Assembly: GCF_013042245.1 (NCBI RefSeq)
Contig: NZ_JABDQL010000055.1
Span: 1 to 34,008, forward strand
Source: Winogradskyella sp.
GTDB lineage: Bacteria > Bacteroidota > Bacteroidia > Flavobacteriales > Flavobacteriaceae
Direction of reading: 5' to 3'
Length of the DNA stretch: 34,008 nt
How positions within the stretch are numbered: position 1 is the stretch's first letter; every line of letters starts with the position of its first letter. Of this stretch, positions 16,854 through 24,861 are shown one piece after another. A program made the position numbers and the translations under genes. A model generated the notes under the pieces. That model searched no databases, had not been told where the DNA came from, and saw nothing but the letters and a program-made list of their open reading frames with translations.

Positions 16854-18200
16854 TTAGACAGTCTCTAACTTTAACTTTACTTCGCGTTTTAAAAAGTAAT
16901 AAGTCACAATTGTAGACAATATATCAGAAATCGGAAACGCCATCCAAACACCCATTTCGCCATAAAAATTAGGTAGAATTAAAATAAGTGGGATAAAAAA
17001 TAATCCTTGTCGTGTAAGGGTTAACAGTAAGGCTGGTATCGCCTTACCAACAGCTTGAAAGTATGCTGCCCCAATTAACTGCAAAGCTATTATTGGTGTC
17101 GCAGCAAAAACCCAACGCATGGCTGATGGTGTTTCTTTTAAAACAGCAGCATCTTGGGTAAACATTGTAGTAATTGCTTCTGGAAATATCATTAAAAACG
17201 CAAATACAATAGTTGCTAAAATAGCAGCATATTTTATAGCAGTAAAAATTGTTTCCTTAACTCGATTATATTTATTTGCCCCATAATTAAAACCTGCTAT
17301 AGGTAGAAATCCTTGCGTAATACCATAAATAGGAAAGAGTGCAAACATTAGCATTCGACCAACTATAGCATAGGCTGTTACTGATGTTTCTCCTCCCAAT
17401 TCAAATAAAATATTATTCATTAATAAATAGGTAACACTAACGAGAGCTTGCCTCGAAAGGGTTACAAAACCTAGGCTTCCTATTTCTTTTACAATTGGCA
17501 ACCTTAACTTGAATTGACAATTAGTAAGTTTTAATTCAGAATTTTTTGATAAAAAATACCACACAATAAATACCAAACATAACATATAAGATGCTGTTGT
17601 TGCCCAAGCTGCACCGTACATTCCAAAATCAAAAACTTTAATAAGTAATACATCGAGCAAAAGGTTTCCAATAGAAGGAATCATCATCGCGTACATAGCA
17701 AATTTCGGCTTTCCTTCTGCACGAATTACTGTATTCCCCATCATACAAAGTGCTAAAAAAGGTACACCATAAAGTACAATAGTATAATAGATTTTTGCAG
17801 GCTCAAAAATAACACCTTTTCCTCCAAAAGCTGGGATAATATCATTAACGAATAATAAACCTGGAATAACAAAACTGACGGTAAAAATTAATGTGAGTGT
17901 AATTTGATTTCCAAAAGTTTGAAGTGCTTTAGCATCATTGTCTGCGCCTAAAGCTCTAGAAATTATTGATGACCCACCAACACCGATAGCCATACCCAAA
18001 GCCGCAATGAAAAATGAAACAGGAAGCACAACATTTATAGCTGCAATAGCTGTTGGACCAATCCAATTACCTACAAAAATAGTATCTACTAAGATGTTTA
18101 AGGACATGACCAAGATACCAATAGATGCTGGTACAGCTTGCTTTATTAAAAGTTTACCTATAGGCTCTATTCCTAAATCTGTTGAAGTCACTTTTGCCAT
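16854..18200 (-). CDS. MATE-family multidrug/organic cation efflux transporter
   Basis: A 448-residue inner-membrane protein with about twelve helices in two related halves, as in MATE transporters. The first half shows LIKQAVPASIGILVMSLNIL and VDTIFVGNWIGPTAIAAINV, the second GYGITQGFLP-like PIYGITQGFLPIAGFNYGAN, both standard MATE landmarks. MATE proteins export organic cations or metabolites using a Na+ or H+ gradient. Its ATG overlaps the hemH stop by one base (TAATG), so it is translated after ferrochelatase on the same message. That coupling hints at a tetrapyrrole or related cargo, but nothing in the protein proves it. Confidence 0.9.
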   Translation of the reverse strand: MAKVTSTDLGIEPIGKLLIKQAVPASIGILVMSLNILVDTIFVGNWIGPTAIAAINVVLPVSFFIAALGMAIGVGGSSIISRALGADNDAKALQTFGNQITLTLIFTVSFVIPGLLFVNDIIPAFGGKGVIFEPAKIYYTIVLYGVPFLALCMMGNTVIRAEGKPKFAMYAMMIPSIGNLLLDVLLIKVFDFGMYGAAWATTASYMLCLVFIVWYFLSKNSELKLTNCQFKLRLPIVKEIGSLGFVTLSRQALVSVTYLLMNNILFELGGETSVTAYAIVGRMLMFALFPIYGITQGFLPIAGFNYGANKYNRVKETIFTAIKYAAILATIVFAFLMIFPEAITTMFTQDAAVLKETPSAMRWVFAATPIIALQLIGAAYFQAVGKAIPALLLTLTRQGLFFIPLILILPNFYGEMGVWMAFPISDILSTIVTYYFLKREVKLKLETV

Positions 18201-19249
18201 TAAACTATGGCCGTTTCAGGTGTTTTAGCCCATTCTTTAATCCATTTGGCTAAAAGTGACACCCAAGCATCGTTATCATTTAGACAAGGAATTGTTGTAA
18301 ACTCTTTTCCACCAACTTCGTGGAAAATTTCTTCACCTTCCATAGCAATCTCTTCTAAAGTCTCTAAGCAGTCACTCACAAAAGCAGGTGTAACAATTGC
18401 CATTTTTTTCATGCCTTCTTTTCCAAAACGTTCAATAGTTCTATCTGTGTAAGGTCTTAACCACGGATCAAACCCTAAACGCGACTGAAAGCTTGATGAA
18501 AAAGTACCTTCATCTAATCCTAAATATTCTCCAACCAATCGCGTCACCTCAACACATTGGTGTCTGTAACAAAACTCATGTGCAGATGATGGCTTTTTAC
18601 AACATTCGCCACAGCCCTTAACACTTGGGTCACAGTGCGATTTTGTAATATCACTTTTACGAATATGACGCTCGGGAACGCCGTGATATGAAAACAATAA
18701 ATGCTCATAATCTTTACCCTCCAAATGCTTTGCTATACTTTTTGAAAGCACTTTTATGTAATCTGGGTTATTATAAAAAGGCTTCAAATCCGTAATTTGC
18801 ATATTAGGGAAATATTCTCTTCTAATATCTTCAGCAAGTACTAGAATAGTTTCTGTAGTTGCCATTGCATATTGTGGATATAATGGAATTAAAAAAACTT
18901 CTTCTACGCCCTTTTCTGCTAATTCCTTAAGGCCATTTTTTATGGTCATACTTCCATAACGCATAGCTAAAGCTACTGGATAGACAACCTGTTGTTGTAC
19001 TTTTTCTTGAAGTCTTTCGGATAATACAATTAACGGTGAACCTTCTTCCCACCATATTTTTTTGTAAGCTTTTGCCGATTGCTTAGGCCGTGTATTTAAA
19101 ATAATTCCTTTTACGAGAAGTGTACGCGCCCAAAGTGGCAGATCGATAACACGCTCGTCCATTAAAAACTCGCCTAAATAACGTTTTACGTCTTTTGGTT
19201 CTGGTGTATCTGGCGATCCTAGATTAACAAGTAATATTCCTTTTTTCAT
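18200..19249 (-). CDS. hemH: Ferrochelatase
   Basis: The enzyme inserts Fe2+ into protoporphyrin IX to make protoheme. The 349-residue product begins KKGILLVNLGSPDTPEPKDV. The metal-site His is H189 in LLFSYHGVPERHIRKSD, and the paired Glu is probably E296 in VSDCLETLEEI. Between them, residues 206-232 hold six cysteines (C206, C213, C216, C217, C227, C232), including GCGECC; some bacterial ferrochelatases carry a [2Fe-2S] cluster on internal cysteines, so that is plausible. It completes the pathway with hemJ upstream in the pathway and the hem genes on the other strand. It is coupled to the MATE gene and lies 92 bp after the AraC-type regulator. Confidence 0.96.
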   Translation of the reverse strand: MKKGILLVNLGSPDTPEPKDVKRYLGEFLMDERVIDLPLWARTLLVKGIILNTRPKQSAKAYKKIWWEEGSPLIVLSERLQEKVQQQVVYPVALAMRYGSMTIKNGLKELAEKGVEEVFLIPLYPQYAMATTETILVLAEDIRREYFPNMQITDLKPFYNNPDYIKVLSKSIAKHLEGKDYEHLLFSYHGVPERHIRKSDITKSHCDPSVKGCGECCKKPSSAHEFCYRHQCVEVTRLVGEYLGLDEGTFSSSFQSRLGFDPWLRPYTDRTIERFGKEGMKKMAIVTPAFVSDCLETLEEIAMEGEEIFHEVGGKEFTTIPCLNDNDAWVSLLAKWIKEWAKTPETAIV

Positions 19250-19268
19250 CTTTCAATTTTTCTTGATG

Positions 19269-19276
19269 TAAAGATA
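19269..19276 (-). promoter_or_regulatory. Possible -7 box upstream of hemH
   Basis: The minus strand reads TATCTTTA, one base from TAnnTTTG, 19 bp before the hemH ATG in the 92-bp gap after the AraC gene. A -33 element is not obvious. Confidence 0.35.
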
Positions 19277-19341
19277 CAATGCATATAAGAAATCGTATTC
19301 CTTATAAGTATAGTATTTTCTCATGACGTTATAATATTTGA

Positions 19342-20244
19342 TTAGGTATTGGTCTCTGTTATATATTTTTTTGGCGTCGTCCCAAACTTCTTTTTAAACG
19401 CCGCTATAAAATGACTTGCCGTACTGTAACCCACTTTTAACCCAACTTCATTAACGTTGTAAGCACCAGATTCTAAAAGTTTACGCGCAACTTCCATTTT
19501 ATAGTCAAATAAAAAGCTGTAAACTGTATCGCCATAAATCTGTTTAAAGCCCTCTTTTAGTTTTTTTAAGCTTAGGTCTATTCTGTCCGAAAGTTCCTGT
19601 AAGGTGGGTGGTTCGGCCATTTCGGCAATCATGATATCCTTAGCTTTTTTAAGTTTAGCCACATTTTCTTCATCAACTAAAAAAGGACATTGCTCAATAT
19701 CAGCATCTTCACTTCTGTTAAAAAAGAGACTTAAAAGCTCGTAAGCTTTTCCTTTAAAATACAATGATTTTATAGATGTATTTAAACTAAAACTCAACAA
19801 CTGATTTAAAACCACAGCCATTGATGGAGAAATTATACCATCTTTATAATATTTTTTATCACGATTGTCGTCTGATAAAAACGTAACATAAGATGTGTCC
19901 TGAGAGAATAAACTGTGAAATTTCTCTAAAGAAATCACTAAAGAAATAAGCCAACAATTCGGTTGCACTTCTAAGTGTATTGGTAAATCTCGCTGCGGAT
20001 TATACAATAGCAAGGACGTATCTTGCTGAATAGGCAGTCTGTAAGTCCCCTGATTAAATACAAAAGTCGCCTCACCTTTTGTACAAAAATGAAACTGAAT
20101 ATAGCTGCTGTCTATACGTCGCTCTACCACTTCAATAGCTTCAATATCATTCTTATAAGACAGAATAAAAAAGCCTTTTTCTAAATAGGTTTCTTCAAAA
20201 GACCCTTTAGCGATACTTTTTGAAGTTATATTTTCTAAATTCAT
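19342..20244 (-). CDS. AraC-family transcriptional regulator (PchR-like)
   Basis: From the ATG at 20244-20242 this is a 300-residue regulator. The N-terminal half is a cupin-like ligand domain with segments such as IQFHFCTKGEATFVFNQGTY and LLLYNPQRDLPIHLEVQPN, which resemble PchR-type sensors of siderophores. The C-terminal ~90 residues hold two helix-turn-helix motifs: LQELSDRIDLSLKKLKEGFK followed by YSFLFDYKMEVARKLLES and VGLKVGYSTASHFIAAFKKK, with the typical F-G-x-T-P-x-x-Y end. The frame is open to a TTG at 20274, but the ATG is preferred. It is divergent from hemA and upstream of hemH on its own strand, so control of heme genes by iron, heme or porphyrin is a reasonable inference. Confidence 0.9.
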   Translation of the reverse strand: MNLENITSKSIAKGSFEETYLEKGFFILSYKNDIEAIEVVERRIDSSYIQFHFCTKGEATFVFNQGTYRLPIQQDTSLLLYNPQRDLPIHLEVQPNCWLISLVISLEKFHSLFSQDTSYVTFLSDDNRDKKYYKDGIISPSMAVVLNQLLSFSLNTSIKSLYFKGKAYELLSLFFNRSEDADIEQCPFLVDEENVAKLKKAKDIMIAEMAEPPTLQELSDRIDLSLKKLKEGFKQIYGDTVYSFLFDYKMEVARKLLESGAYNVNEVGLKVGYSTASHFIAAFKKKFGTTPKKYITETNT

Positions 20245-20301
20245 TTTATTGTTATTTAGAATTGTTCTAAACAATAGCTTGTAAAACCCTTGCTTTTACT
20301 G

Positions 20302-20309
20302 CAAAAATA
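20302..20309 (-). promoter_or_regulatory. -7 promoter box for the AraC-type regulator
   Basis: The minus strand reads TATTTTTG, matching TAnnTTTG, 57 bp before the preferred ATG. This leader length fits the ATG at 20244 rather than the earlier TTG. Confidence 0.45.
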
Positions 20310-20403
20310 TGACAAATATCATATTTTATTTAAAAATGACGTTAAAAAACCAGAAACGATATTTAAAGTTCTTATAGCGTTATTTTTATCTTATTAACAG
20401 AAT

Positions 20404-20411
20404 TACTTTTG
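20404..20411 (+). promoter_or_regulatory. -7 promoter box for the hemA operon
   Basis: TACTTTTG matches TAnnTTTG. Transcription would begin a few bases downstream, which places the in-frame GTG at 20411 inside the promoter and supports the ATG at 20444 as the hemA start, with a leader of roughly 25-30 bases. Confidence 0.55.
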
Positions 20412-20443
20412 TGTCGTTAATTCCGAGTCAGGTAAACGAGCGA

Positions 20444-21691
20444 ATGCAACAAAAGCAAACCCATTTTTATGCGATTGGTCTCAGCTACAAGAAAGCTGAT
20501 GCCGAAATACGTGGTCATTTTAGTTTAAGTGATGATGCAAAGTCATCTATTTTAAAGGAAGCAAAAGCACATGGCGTAGAAAGTTTGCTTTTGGTTTCGA
20601 CCTGTAACCGAACAGAAATTTACGGTTTTGCAGAACGTCCATGCCAACTCATTGAGTTACTTTGTGAAAACACTAAAGGTACGGTCGAAGAATTCCAAAA
20701 GGTAGCTTACGTTTATAAAAATAAAGATGCTATAGCGCATATGTTTCGTGTTGGATCTGGATTAGACAGCCAAATTCTAGGTGATTTTGAGATTATTGGT
20801 CAACTTAAAGCTGGTGCTAGAAAATCTAAAGCCGCAGGTTTACTAAATTCTTACATTGAGCGTTTGCTTAATGCTGTTATCCAAGCAAGCAAGCGCATTA
20901 AAAACGAAACGGAATTATCATCTGGCGCAACATCGGTTTCTTTTGCCTCTGTGCAATATATTATGAACAATGTTCAGCATATTTCAGACAAAAATATTCT
21001 TCTTTTTGGCACTGGAAAAATAGGTCGTAATACCTGTGAAAATTTAGTAAAACACACTAAAAATCCACATATAACACTTATCAACAGGACTAAAAATAAA
21101 GCTGAGGCTATTGCAGGTAAATTCAACTTAATCGTAAAAGATTATGAAGATTTACAAGAAGAAATCAATGCTTCAGACATTATAGTCGTTGCAACAGGTG
21201 CACAAAACCCAACGGTTAAAAAAGCACTTATTGCAACAGATAAGCCATTATTAATATTAGATTTATCTATCCCGAAGAATGTTAACGAAGATGTGAAAGA
21301 ATTGGATAACGTTAATTTAGTACACATGGACGATTTGGCAAAAATCACTGATGATACTGTTGAAAAACGTAAGGCATTCATTCCCGCTGCACAAATCATT
21401 ATAGATGAAGTTTCTGCTGATTTCTACTCATGGTTAGACACATTAAAATTTGTACCTACAATCCAAGCTATAAAACACAAGTTGACGGAAATTAAAAATT
21501 CTGAAGTCAATACACAACGCAAAAAATTGAACGATTTTAATGAGGAACAAGCCGAATTGATTACTAATAATTTGATACAAAAAATTACCAATCAATTTGC
21601 GCACCACTTAAGAGAGGATTCAAACACTTCTAATGACAGCTTAGAGCTCATTAAAAAAATATTTCAGTTAGAAACCACCCAAAATGTCTAG
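20444..21691 (+). CDS. hemA: Glutamyl-tRNA reductase
   Basis: The enzyme reduces glutamyl-tRNA to glutamate-1-semialdehyde with NADPH, the first committed step of C5-route tetrapyrrole synthesis. From the ATG at 20444 it has 415 residues. The catalytic Cys is C54 in LLLVSTCNRTEIYGFAE, the NADPH Rossmann segment is ILLFGTGKIGRNTCENL, and SGATSVSFASVQYI is the conserved linker. The frame also opens at a GTG at 20411, but that lies within the promoter box, so the ATG is chosen. The end overlaps hemCD by eight bases. Its presence shows that the organism uses the glutamate route, not ALA synthase. The partner aminomutase hemL is not in this window. Confidence 0.96.
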   Translation: MQQKQTHFYAIGLSYKKADAEIRGHFSLSDDAKSSILKEAKAHGVESLLLVSTCNRTEIYGFAERPCQLIELLCENTKGTVEEFQKVAYVYKNKDAIAHMFRVGSGLDSQILGDFEIIGQLKAGARKSKAAGLLNSYIERLLNAVIQASKRIKNETELSSGATSVSFASVQYIMNNVQHISDKNILLFGTGKIGRNTCENLVKHTKNPHITLINRTKNKAEAIAGKFNLIVKDYEDLQEEINASDIIVVATGAQNPTVKKALIATDKPLLILDLSIPKNVNEDVKELDNVNLVHMDDLAKITDDTVEKRKAFIPAAQIIIDEVSADFYSWLDTLKFVPTIQAIKHKLTEIKNSEVNTQRKKLNDFNEEQAELITNNLIQKITNQFAHHLREDSNTSNDSLELIKKIFQLETTQNV

Positions 21692-23270
21692 AATAATTCG
21701 CATTGGCACACGCGATAGCCAGCTCGCTATGTGGCAAGCAAAAACCGTTCAATCTCAGCTTGAACAAATAGGTCATAAATCTGTTTTAGTTCCTGTAAAA
21801 TCTACAGGAGATATTGTTCTCGACAAACCTTTATATGAGTTAGGAATCACGGGTATTTTTACAAAAACATTAGATATTGCTATGCTTAATGGTAATATTG
21901 ATATTGCCGTACACTCCTTAAAAGATGTGCCAACGGTTTTACCAAAAGGGATTGTTCAAGCTGCAGTTCTTAAACGCGGAAATATTAATGACACACTAGT
22001 CTTTAAAAAAAATGAAGAGTTTTTATCCCAACGTGATGCAGTTATTGCAACGGGAAGTTTACGTCGTCGTGCACAATGGCTAAATCGCTATCCAACGCAT
22101 ACAGTTGTTGGACTAAGAGGAAACGTAAATTCTAGACTAGAAAAATTAGAAAGTAACGACTGGAATGCTGCTATTTTCGCAGCCGCAGGTTTAGGACGTT
22201 TAGGTATAAAACCTGAAAATGCTATTAATTTACATTGGATGATTCCAGCACCAGCTCAAGGTGCTGTAATGGTCGCGGCTTTAGAGGAAGATGAAGAAGT
22301 TAAAGCTATTTGTGCGGAAATTAACCACAGAGAAACCGAAATTTGCACTGGTATAGAGCGTGAATTCTTAAATAGACTCGAAGGTGGATGTACCGCTCCA
22401 ATTGGTGCTATTTGTTATATCAATAAGGAAGAAGAAATTAACTTTAAAGGCATTCTTTTAAGTAAAGATGGCACCAGAAAAATTGAAGTCACTAAGGTTG
22501 TTGAACTAGGAAAACATGATAAATTAGCAGAATTTTGTGCCGATTACGTTATCGGAAAAGGTGGAAAAACACTAATTGATCAATTACAACGTAGTGACAA
22601 AACGACGAATATCTACTCAACAAAAACACTGACGGACGACCAGCAATTGTTGTTTCATAATGACGTGGTTACCAAAAGCAATGATGCTATAAAAATTAGC
22701 TTAAATCGTATACCAAAAACGATTGTAAAGTCTGAAATTGAAAACGTTATAATTACCAGTAAAAATGCGGTTGAAGCATTATTGACTAACTTTTCGGCAA
22801 TAGAATTACAATTCAAAAATATTTATTGCGTTGGTAGACGCACTAAACGTATGATTGAAAAACGTATTGGAAAAGTCACGCATATGGAAGCGAATGCTAA
22901 GAAGCTTGCTGATTATTTAGTGGATTATATTGAAGGTACTGAAGTCACTTATTTCTGTAGTGATTTACGTTTAGATGATTTACCAAACATATTAACTGAG
23001 AATAATATCAAAGTGAATGAAGTTGAAGCCTACCAAACTAAATACGATGGAGAGAAACTAGAAAATTCAGTTGATGGAATTCTATTTTATAGCCCTTCTA
23101 CAGTTGATGCTTTCTTAAAGGTGAACAAAGCTAACGGTATTGCATTTTGTATAGGTGAAACTACGGCAAATACTGCTAAAAAACATTTTGAAGATGTTAG
23201 AATTGCAAAAATACCAACAGTAGAAAGTGTTATAGAATTAGTAAACGAATTTTATGCTGTTGACTCCTAG
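21684..23270 (+). CDS. hemC: Hydroxymethylbilane synthase / uroporphyrinogen-III synthase fusion
   Basis: A 528-residue fusion of two successive enzymes. Residues 1 to about 300 are HemC: IRIGTRDSQLAMWQAK (5-20), the catalytic D81 in HSLKDVPTVLP, the substrate arginines in ATGSLRRRAQWL (122-133), and C236 in RLEGGCTAPIG, which carries the dipyrromethane cofactor. Residues of about 335-528 are HemD-like: ENVIITSKNAVEAL, IYCVGRRTKRMI, VTYFCSDLRLDDLPN, and GILFYSPSTVDAFL with FCIGETTANTAKKHF. HemC polymerises four porphobilinogens and HemD closes the ring with D-ring inversion, so the fusion may channel the unstable hydroxymethylbilane. It overlaps hemA by eight bases. After the stop the operon is interrupted by a four-helix-bundle cassette. 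Confidence 0.94.
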   Translation: MSRIIRIGTRDSQLAMWQAKTVQSQLEQIGHKSVLVPVKSTGDIVLDKPLYELGITGIFTKTLDIAMLNGNIDIAVHSLKDVPTVLPKGIVQAAVLKRGNINDTLVFKKNEEFLSQRDAVIATGSLRRRAQWLNRYPTHTVVGLRGNVNSRLEKLESNDWNAAIFAAAGLGRLGIKPENAINLHWMIPAPAQGAVMVAALEEDEEVKAICAEINHRETEICTGIEREFLNRLEGGCTAPIGAICYINKEEEINFKGILLSKDGTRKIEVTKVVELGKHDKLAEFCADYVIGKGGKTLIDQLQRSDKTTNIYSTKTLTDDQQLLFHNDVVTKSNDAIKISLNRIPKTIVKSEIENVIITSKNAVEALLTNFSAIELQFKNIYCVGRRTKRMIEKRIGKVTHMEANAKKLADYLVDYIEGTEVTYFCSDLRLDDLPNILTENNIKVNEVEAYQTKYDGEKLENSVDGILFYSPSTVDAFLKVNKANGIAFCIGETTANTAKKHFEDVRIAKIPTVESVIELVNEFYAVDS

Positions 23271-23273
23271 CCT

Positions 23274-23284
23274 TTAGCTGTTAG
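23274..23284. repeat. Left inverted repeat of the first four-helix-bundle cassette
   Basis: TTAGCTGTTAG here is the exact reverse complement of CTAACAGCTAA at 23682-23692. The arms bracket the broken S23-type gene between hemCD and hemE. A further partial copy, reading AACAGCTAAAAGCC, lies at the end of the gene (from 23656). Confidence 0.7.
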
Positions 23285-23296
23285 TAGATAGAACAA

Positions 23297-23663
23297 ATGA
23301 GAAATTTTAGAACACTAGATATCTGTAAAAATGGAATTGAAATTGTTAAGCAAGTCTATGTTCTTTCTCAACAGTTACCTGCTGAAGAAAAGTTTGGATT
23401 AAGATGTCAAATCAAAAGAGCCTCTGTTTCAATCCCTTCTAATATTGCCGAAGGCTTTAGCAGAAATAGTGAAGTAGAATTTAAAAGATTTCTTGAGATT
23501 TCTTGAGATTGCGATAGCTTCACTTTTTGAAGTTGAAACGCAATTGATTATTATGTAAGAATTAAATTTTATAGAATCAGAAAAATTAAAATCCATTTTT
23601 CAACTATTAGAAAAAGAAGGCAAAATGATAAACGGAGTAATTAACACAATAAAAAACAGCTAA
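23297..23663 (+). pseudogene. S23/IVP-type four-helix-bundle protein, disrupted by a 10-bp duplication
   Basis: The frame opens MRNFRTLDICKNGIEIVKQV and shows the family core KRASVSIPSNIAEGFSRNSE, as in proteins encoded by 23S rRNA intervening sequences and in Avd-like proteins. A perfect tandem copy of TCTTGAGATT at 23491-23510 adds ten bases, shifting the frame to an immediate TGA. Reading on in the original frame gives AIASLFEVETQLIIM, then a TAA at 23556-23558, then ELNFIESEKLKSIFQLLEKE and a natural stop at 23661-23663. So one frameshift and one nonsense change make it a pseudogene of about 117 codons. It fills the gap between hemCD and hemE and is flanked by inverted repeats. Biochemical function of intact relatives is not known. 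Confidence 0.88.
23491..23510 (+). repeat. 10-bp tandem duplication
   Basis: TCTTGAGATT occurs twice in direct succession. Removing one copy restores the S23-type reading frame through KRFLEIAIASLF, so the duplication is the frameshifting event. Confidence 0.9.
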
Positions 23664-23680
23664 AAGCCAAGGGGCCAATA

Positions 23681-23700
23681 GCTAACAGCTAACAGCTAAC
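23681..23700. repeat. 7-bp tandem repeat forming the right end of the cassette
   Basis: Almost three copies of GCTAACA stand immediately before the hemE start codon at 23702. They contain two copies of CTAACAGCTAA, each complementary to the left arm at 23274-23284. Confidence 0.8.
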
Positions 23701-23701
23701 C

Positions 23702-24733
23702 ATGATTAAAAACGATTTATTTTTAAGAGCTTTAAAAGGAGAAACTGTAGAGCGTCCACCGGTATGGATGATGCGCCAAGCTGGTCGTTATCTACCAGAA
23801 TTCATGGAAATAAAGGCCAAGTACGATTTCTTTACACGCTGCCAAACTCCAGAACTAGCAAGTGAAATAACTGTGCAGCCTATTCGCCGTTATGGTATGG
23901 ATGCTGCTATTTTATTTTCAGATATTTTAGTCATTCCTCAGGCTATGAATATCGAAGTGCAAATGAAACCCAATTTTGGACCTTATCTACCAAACCCCAT
24001 ACGTTCTCAAAAAGATGTAGATAATGTCATCGTTCCTGATGTAACGGTTGAATTGGACTATGTTTACCAAGCGATAAAAGCCACAAAAGAAAAACTCAAC
24101 GATGAAATTCCACTTATAGGTTTTGCAGGTTCGCCATGGACCATTTTATGTTATTGTGTACAAGGTCAAGGTTCTAAAAACTTTGATAAAGCCAAAGAAT
24201 TTTGTTTTACAAATCCTATAGCTGCTCATCTATTATTACAAAAAATTACAGATACCACCATTGCTTATCTTAAAGAGAAAGTTAAGGCTGGTGTTAACGC
24301 TGTACAAGTTTTCGATTCTTGGGGCGGTATGCTATCACCTGTCGATTATCAAGAATTTTCTTGGCAATACATTCAGCAAATTATTGATGCCTTAAAAGAC
24401 GAAACTCCAGTGATTGCCTTTGGAAAAGGCTGTTGGTTTGCACTTGGCGAAATGGCCAAATCTGGAGCTTCTGCATTAGGAATCGATTGGACGTGTTCTG
24501 CTAGAAATGCACGTTATTTAACTGGAGGAAATATAACATTACAAGGTAATTTTGACCCAACACGATTATTTTCTCCGCCAGCCGAAATCAAAAAAATGGT
24601 ACACCAAATGATTAATGAATTTGGGAAAGACAGATACATTGTAAATTTAGGTCATGGTATTTTACCAAATATTGGTTTGGACAATGCCAAAGCATTTATT
24701 GATGCGGTTAAGGAATATAAAAGCCCATCTTAA
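23702..24733 (+). CDS. hemE: Uroporphyrinogen decarboxylase
   Basis: The enzyme removes four carboxyl groups from uroporphyrinogen III to give coproporphyrinogen III in the cytoplasm, without a cofactor. The 343-residue product has the diagnostic [17 protein letters not shown] with R25 and R29, and the catalytic D74 in [15 protein letters not shown]. Further family motifs are [16 protein letters not shown] and [11 protein letters not shown], with LGHGILPNI near the C-terminus. Length is normal. Its start codon lies one base after the tandem repeat of the preceding cassette, so its 5' leader has been replaced by inserted DNA. It is followed by a 128-bp gap with a weak hairpin, then the EI24-like gene. 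Confidence 0.96.
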   Translation: MIKNDLFLRALKGETVERPPVWMMRQAGRYLPEFMEIKAKYDFFTRCQTPELASEITVQPIRRYGMDAAILFSDILVIPQAMNIEVQMKPNFGPYLPNPIRSQKDVDNVIVPDVTVELDYVYQAIKATKEKLNDEIPLIGFAGSPWTILCYCVQGQGSKNFDKAKEFCFTNPIAAHLLLQKITDTTIAYLKEKVKAGVNAVQVFDSWGGMLSPVDYQEFSWQYIQQIIDALKDETPVIAFGKGCWFALGEMAKSGASALGIDWTCSARNARYLTGGNITLQGNFDPTRLFSPPAEIKKMVHQMINEFGKDRYIVNLGHGILPNIGLDNAKAFIDAVKEYKSPS

Positions 24734-24752
24734 TCTCCAAGATAGAAAGAAA

Positions 24753-24773
24753 TTATTACTTTAAACGTAATAA
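24753..24773 (+). terminator. Weak hairpin downstream of hemE
   Basis: TTATTAC and GTAATAA form a 7-bp AT-rich stem around a 7-base loop, 20 bp after the hemE stop. There is no long T-run after it, so it may not terminate strongly. It lies in the 128-bp gap before the EI24-like gene, where I see no clear TAnnTTTG promoter. Confidence 0.3.
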
Positions 24774-24861
24774 ATTCAGGTTTATATTCCATTGATTTGT
24801 AACATTGTTAATGGTTTAGCGTCGTATTTTATACAACACTTTACCACCAAAAACATAAAAA

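Larger units (their letters stand above)
20245..20443. promoter_or_regulatory. Divergent control region between the AraC regulator and hemA
   Basis: This 199-bp AT-rich gap is the only place in the window where the two gene arrays diverge. It contains a -7 box for each direction (20302-20309 minus, 20404-20411 plus) about 95 bp apart. No long inverted repeat that would mark an operator is obvious, but AraC proteins usually bind direct repeats, which I cannot assign with confidence. Confidence 0.6.

Noticed and set aside
20245-20274. TTG start for the AraC-type regulator
   Set aside because: It adds ten residues without family resemblance; the ATG at 20244 is preferred.
20411-20443. GTG start for hemA
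   Set aside because: It overlaps the last base of the TACTTTTG promoter box, so the transcript would begin after it. The ATG at 20444 fits the family N-terminus.
23681-23700. Short tandem array as a CRISPR
   Set aside because: The units are 7 bp without spacers, and no cas gene is present.
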